The position numbers were made by a program, and so were the translations under genes. A stretch of DNA of 62,000 bases from Symbiodinium natans (lineage: Eukaryota; Sar; Dinophyceae; Suessiales; Symbiodiniaceae): NCBI GenBank assembly GCA_905221605.1, contig CAJNDS010000802.1, positions 717,501-779,500 on the forward strand, written 5' to 3'. Below the pieces are notes generated by a model. The model saw nothing but the letters and a program-made list of their open reading frames with translations, was not told the origin of the DNA and did not search any database. Position 1 is the first letter of the stretch. Each line of letters starts with the position of its first letter. Below, in pieces: positions 60,017 to 62,000 of the stretch.

Positions 60017-61740
60017 TCAGGAGAGCATAGGGTCGGGGGCCTGTTGAATGCCAAGGGACAGGGTCTCAACCCGCTCGGCGATCTGCCTCCGGAGCTCGGC
60101 GAGCCCAGGTGCGGCTGCTCCCTCCGAGGCCAGAGGCGTCAAAGGCGTCAGCGTGGGCAGAGCTCCGGGAGCTTTCTTCGCTTCCTTCCGTGGCCTCGGA
60201 GCACACACAAGCACACAAGCACACACAAGGTCCAGTCTTCAACTTCAGAAGTCAAAGTCTAACTTTGCTGCGAGCCACTCAGCTTTGGAACCACTTTGCT
60301 TCAGCTCTCCCTCAAAGAAGGGCAGCTCACGGTCGAAAGAAGGTTTCGACAGTTCCTCCGTGACCATCCGCAAGATGTCTTCCCGAGCCTCACGCACCTC
60401 GACTGATGCAAGACTCATGGCGAGAGGGCATGAGAGGGCCCTAGGCTGGTCCTATAGCACTCCAACAGATATGGCTCTAACCCATCCTGTTTTCGCAAAA
60501 AATCTGCTGAGAGCTGCGAGGCCACCAGCTCGTGTGCCGAGGACGCGTGTGCTACTGGCAGCTGGTCTTGCCAGGTACCCAGTTCAGCGACAAGGCGTGC
60601 AGCAGATGCCAAGAAAGCTTCGACGCCGCGCTGCTGCCTCACCGTCACGGACATGTATCCCAACAACCGCCAGCAGTCTTGGCTGATGATGGAGTGATCG
60701 ACGAACACCAGGCACACTGCAACTTCAGCCAGTCCGAAAACGTTGAAAACCTTCGGGCGCAGCTGTAGCTGTGCTTTCTGCGTGCGAGAAGTCATGGAAA
60801 GGACCAGTGGTGGTCCACACTGGCATTCTCCGGAGACCGTTTTTGAAAGCACGGCGTGCTCCAGCTTTAGCCCTCGGTTACGCAAAGAAGCAACATCGAC
60901 CGTGACCACATACGCTGCACTTTTGCCGTAGCGCGGGCGTCCTGCCCAAACCTCCCGCTTCTGTTCCTTGACGATGGATCTCGGAAGCCTGCAGAGAAGT
61001 GCCACAGTGCCATTCGGCGCTGTGGTCAGCAAGCTGTGGCCACCGCAAAGCCCCATGCTGGCGAAGTACTCGCCATCAAGGGTCACAATGGGGACCTCCG
61101 AGCTTCGGTAAACCTGAGACTTTGAGAACTGCAGGGTTGTCAAACTGCTCAACTGAAACTCATCGCCTCTCTGACCCATGGGCCGAGCAGCGACAGCGGT
61201 ATCCGGAGGCCGGGCCTTGTGGGTTTTCGTCTTGTTCTTCGTGGCTTCCAGCTGCTTCGCAGCTTCCAATTCTGCATCTCTGGAGAGGAGGAAGGGGACT
61301 CCATCCACCAGTACCAGGGAAGGGCTTGAACCACTTCCTTGGGCAAACGCTCGAGTATCTCTCGATGTTCAGGGCAGCCGCGCTTCGAACACAAATCCTA
61401 TGTAAACTCGTCAAACCCAAACCCAGGACCCTGAACCCCGACAACCCGAACAACCCAAAAGCACTAGAAACCCTAGTAGAACCCTAAAAGCCCCAAAAAA
61501 ACCTCACCCTAGGAACCTCAAAACATCCAAAAAACCCTCAAAAACCTCAAAAGCCCCAAAAACCTTCCAAAGGCCTGCAAACCTCAAAAACCCTCAACAA
61601 ACCCTAGAGAGCCTGGAAACTCTAAAAGCCCCAAAGCCCCCAAACCCTGGGCTTCAGGAGCTTCGGCGCCAGGTGGCCCGGGGTGTCTGCCAGGTCTGCA
61701 ACCACTTCAAGGGCTCGATCTTGGCGTTCCACCAGCGTGT
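60017..61740 (-). CDS. Unidentified protein, four or more exons
   Basis: Exons recognised: about 61650-61735 (TLVERQDRALEVVADLADTP), a main exon from about 61360 to 60430-60463, 60264-60397 (VREAREDILRMVTEELSKPS to KAEWLAAK), and 60017-60194 (proline/alanine-rich, then GLAELRRQIAERVETLSLGI and stop). The intron 60195-60263 (69 bp, GT-AG) contains TG repeats, and phases match. The main exon has a charged coiled start (DAELEAAKQLEATKNKTK), then a globular beta-rich part (EVPIVTLDGEYFASMGLCGG; KVFNVFGLAEVAVCLVFVDH), then helices. No family is recognised. The telomere-like tract at 61410-61640 lies in an intron near the 5' end. Confidence 0.55.
61410..61640. repeat. Degenerate telomere-like A/C-rich repeat
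   Basis: Repeated strings such as AAACCCTAGTAGAACCC, CCCTAAAAGCCCC, CCAAAAAACCTC and AAACCCTAGAGAG, all A/C-rich on the + strand, appear to derive from CCCTAAA-type units within an intron of the - strand gene. Confidence 0.7.
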
Positions 61741-62000
61741 AGGGCGGACTGGAGGCAGGAAACAGCCTGGAGAGACATACCGGAGCTTAGGGAAAACACC
61801 CGGTCAAAACTGCTTGTTAATTCGAAGGGTTCTGCAGATGAAAATTTCCCACACTGAATCTCATGAATCCCCTGAAGCCCCAAACATCCCCATCAAGCAA
61901 GCCCCAAAACCTGAGTCCCAAAACCTTCACTGCCGGAGGAACCCCAGAGCCGCTTTGCGCCGGTTGCTGCGGACCGCAGCTTTGAAGTAGATCGGCAGCG
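61741..62000. other. Right edge, unassigned
   Basis: It probably holds the 5' part of the gene at 60017-61740. Open + frames here are not convincing. Confidence 0.3.

Overview
The window is nuclear DNA of a dinoflagellate, most likely a photosynthetic one of the Symbiodiniaceae type. Four things read from the sequence support this. (1) A perfect copy of the dinoflagellate spliced-leader core is embedded in the DNA at 39470-39491. (2) Introns use GC-AG and GA-AG ends as well as GT-AG, and almost every acceptor is followed by G (AG|G). (3) Telomere-type CCCTAAA/TTTAGGG tracts are scattered through introns and spacers. (4) One gene start carries what looks like a three-part plastid/thylakoid leader. 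The gene models were built by hand from reading frames, splice signals and phase matching, without transcript data.

Layout. From about 1 to 32 kb nearly all credible genes lie on the + strand: an Alba-like protein (about 1-1.8 kb), two tandem paralogous single-domain voltage-gated cation channels with EF-hand tails (5.9-12.6 kb), unidentified exons (13.7-15 kb), ankyrin-repeat remnants (20.4-21.8 kb), a TPR protein with many small introns (23.9-26.7 kb) and several unassigned exons. A repeat-rich stretch with a 100-base assembly gap follows (32.4-33.8 kb). From 33.8 to 61.7 kb nearly all credible genes lie on the - strand: a plastid-targeted leader exon cut by the gap, a secreted coiled-coil protein (34.5-37.2 kb), an acidic unidentified protein (37.3-37.8 kb), a retroposed gene relic with its spliced leader (39.2-39.5 kb), a cysteine-rich protein (39.8-40.3 kb), unidentified genes at 42.6-43.4, 45.7-46.9 and 47.6 kb, an unidentified gene (49.55-51.2 kb), a complete nine-exon phosphoglucomutase (51.45-54.18 kb), a FUSC/ALMT-like membrane protein (about 55.4-59.2 kb) and an unidentified gene (60.0-61.7 kb). 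Exceptions inside this array are a + strand gene at 48.2-49.2 kb and a decayed + strand reverse transcriptase at 40.37-41.31 kb.

The two halves therefore converge tail to tail on the repeat-rich stretch near 33 kb, the arrangement known in dinoflagellates for unidirectional gene arrays. The genes do not form one pathway. The most informative material is in how the genes are built: the relict spliced leader, a candidate intron gain between the two channel paralogues that leaves a direct repeat, telomere-like sequence in introns, and an unusual channel pore. Much of 12.6-20.4 kb, 27.8-31.4 kb and 43.5-45.6 kb remains unexplained.
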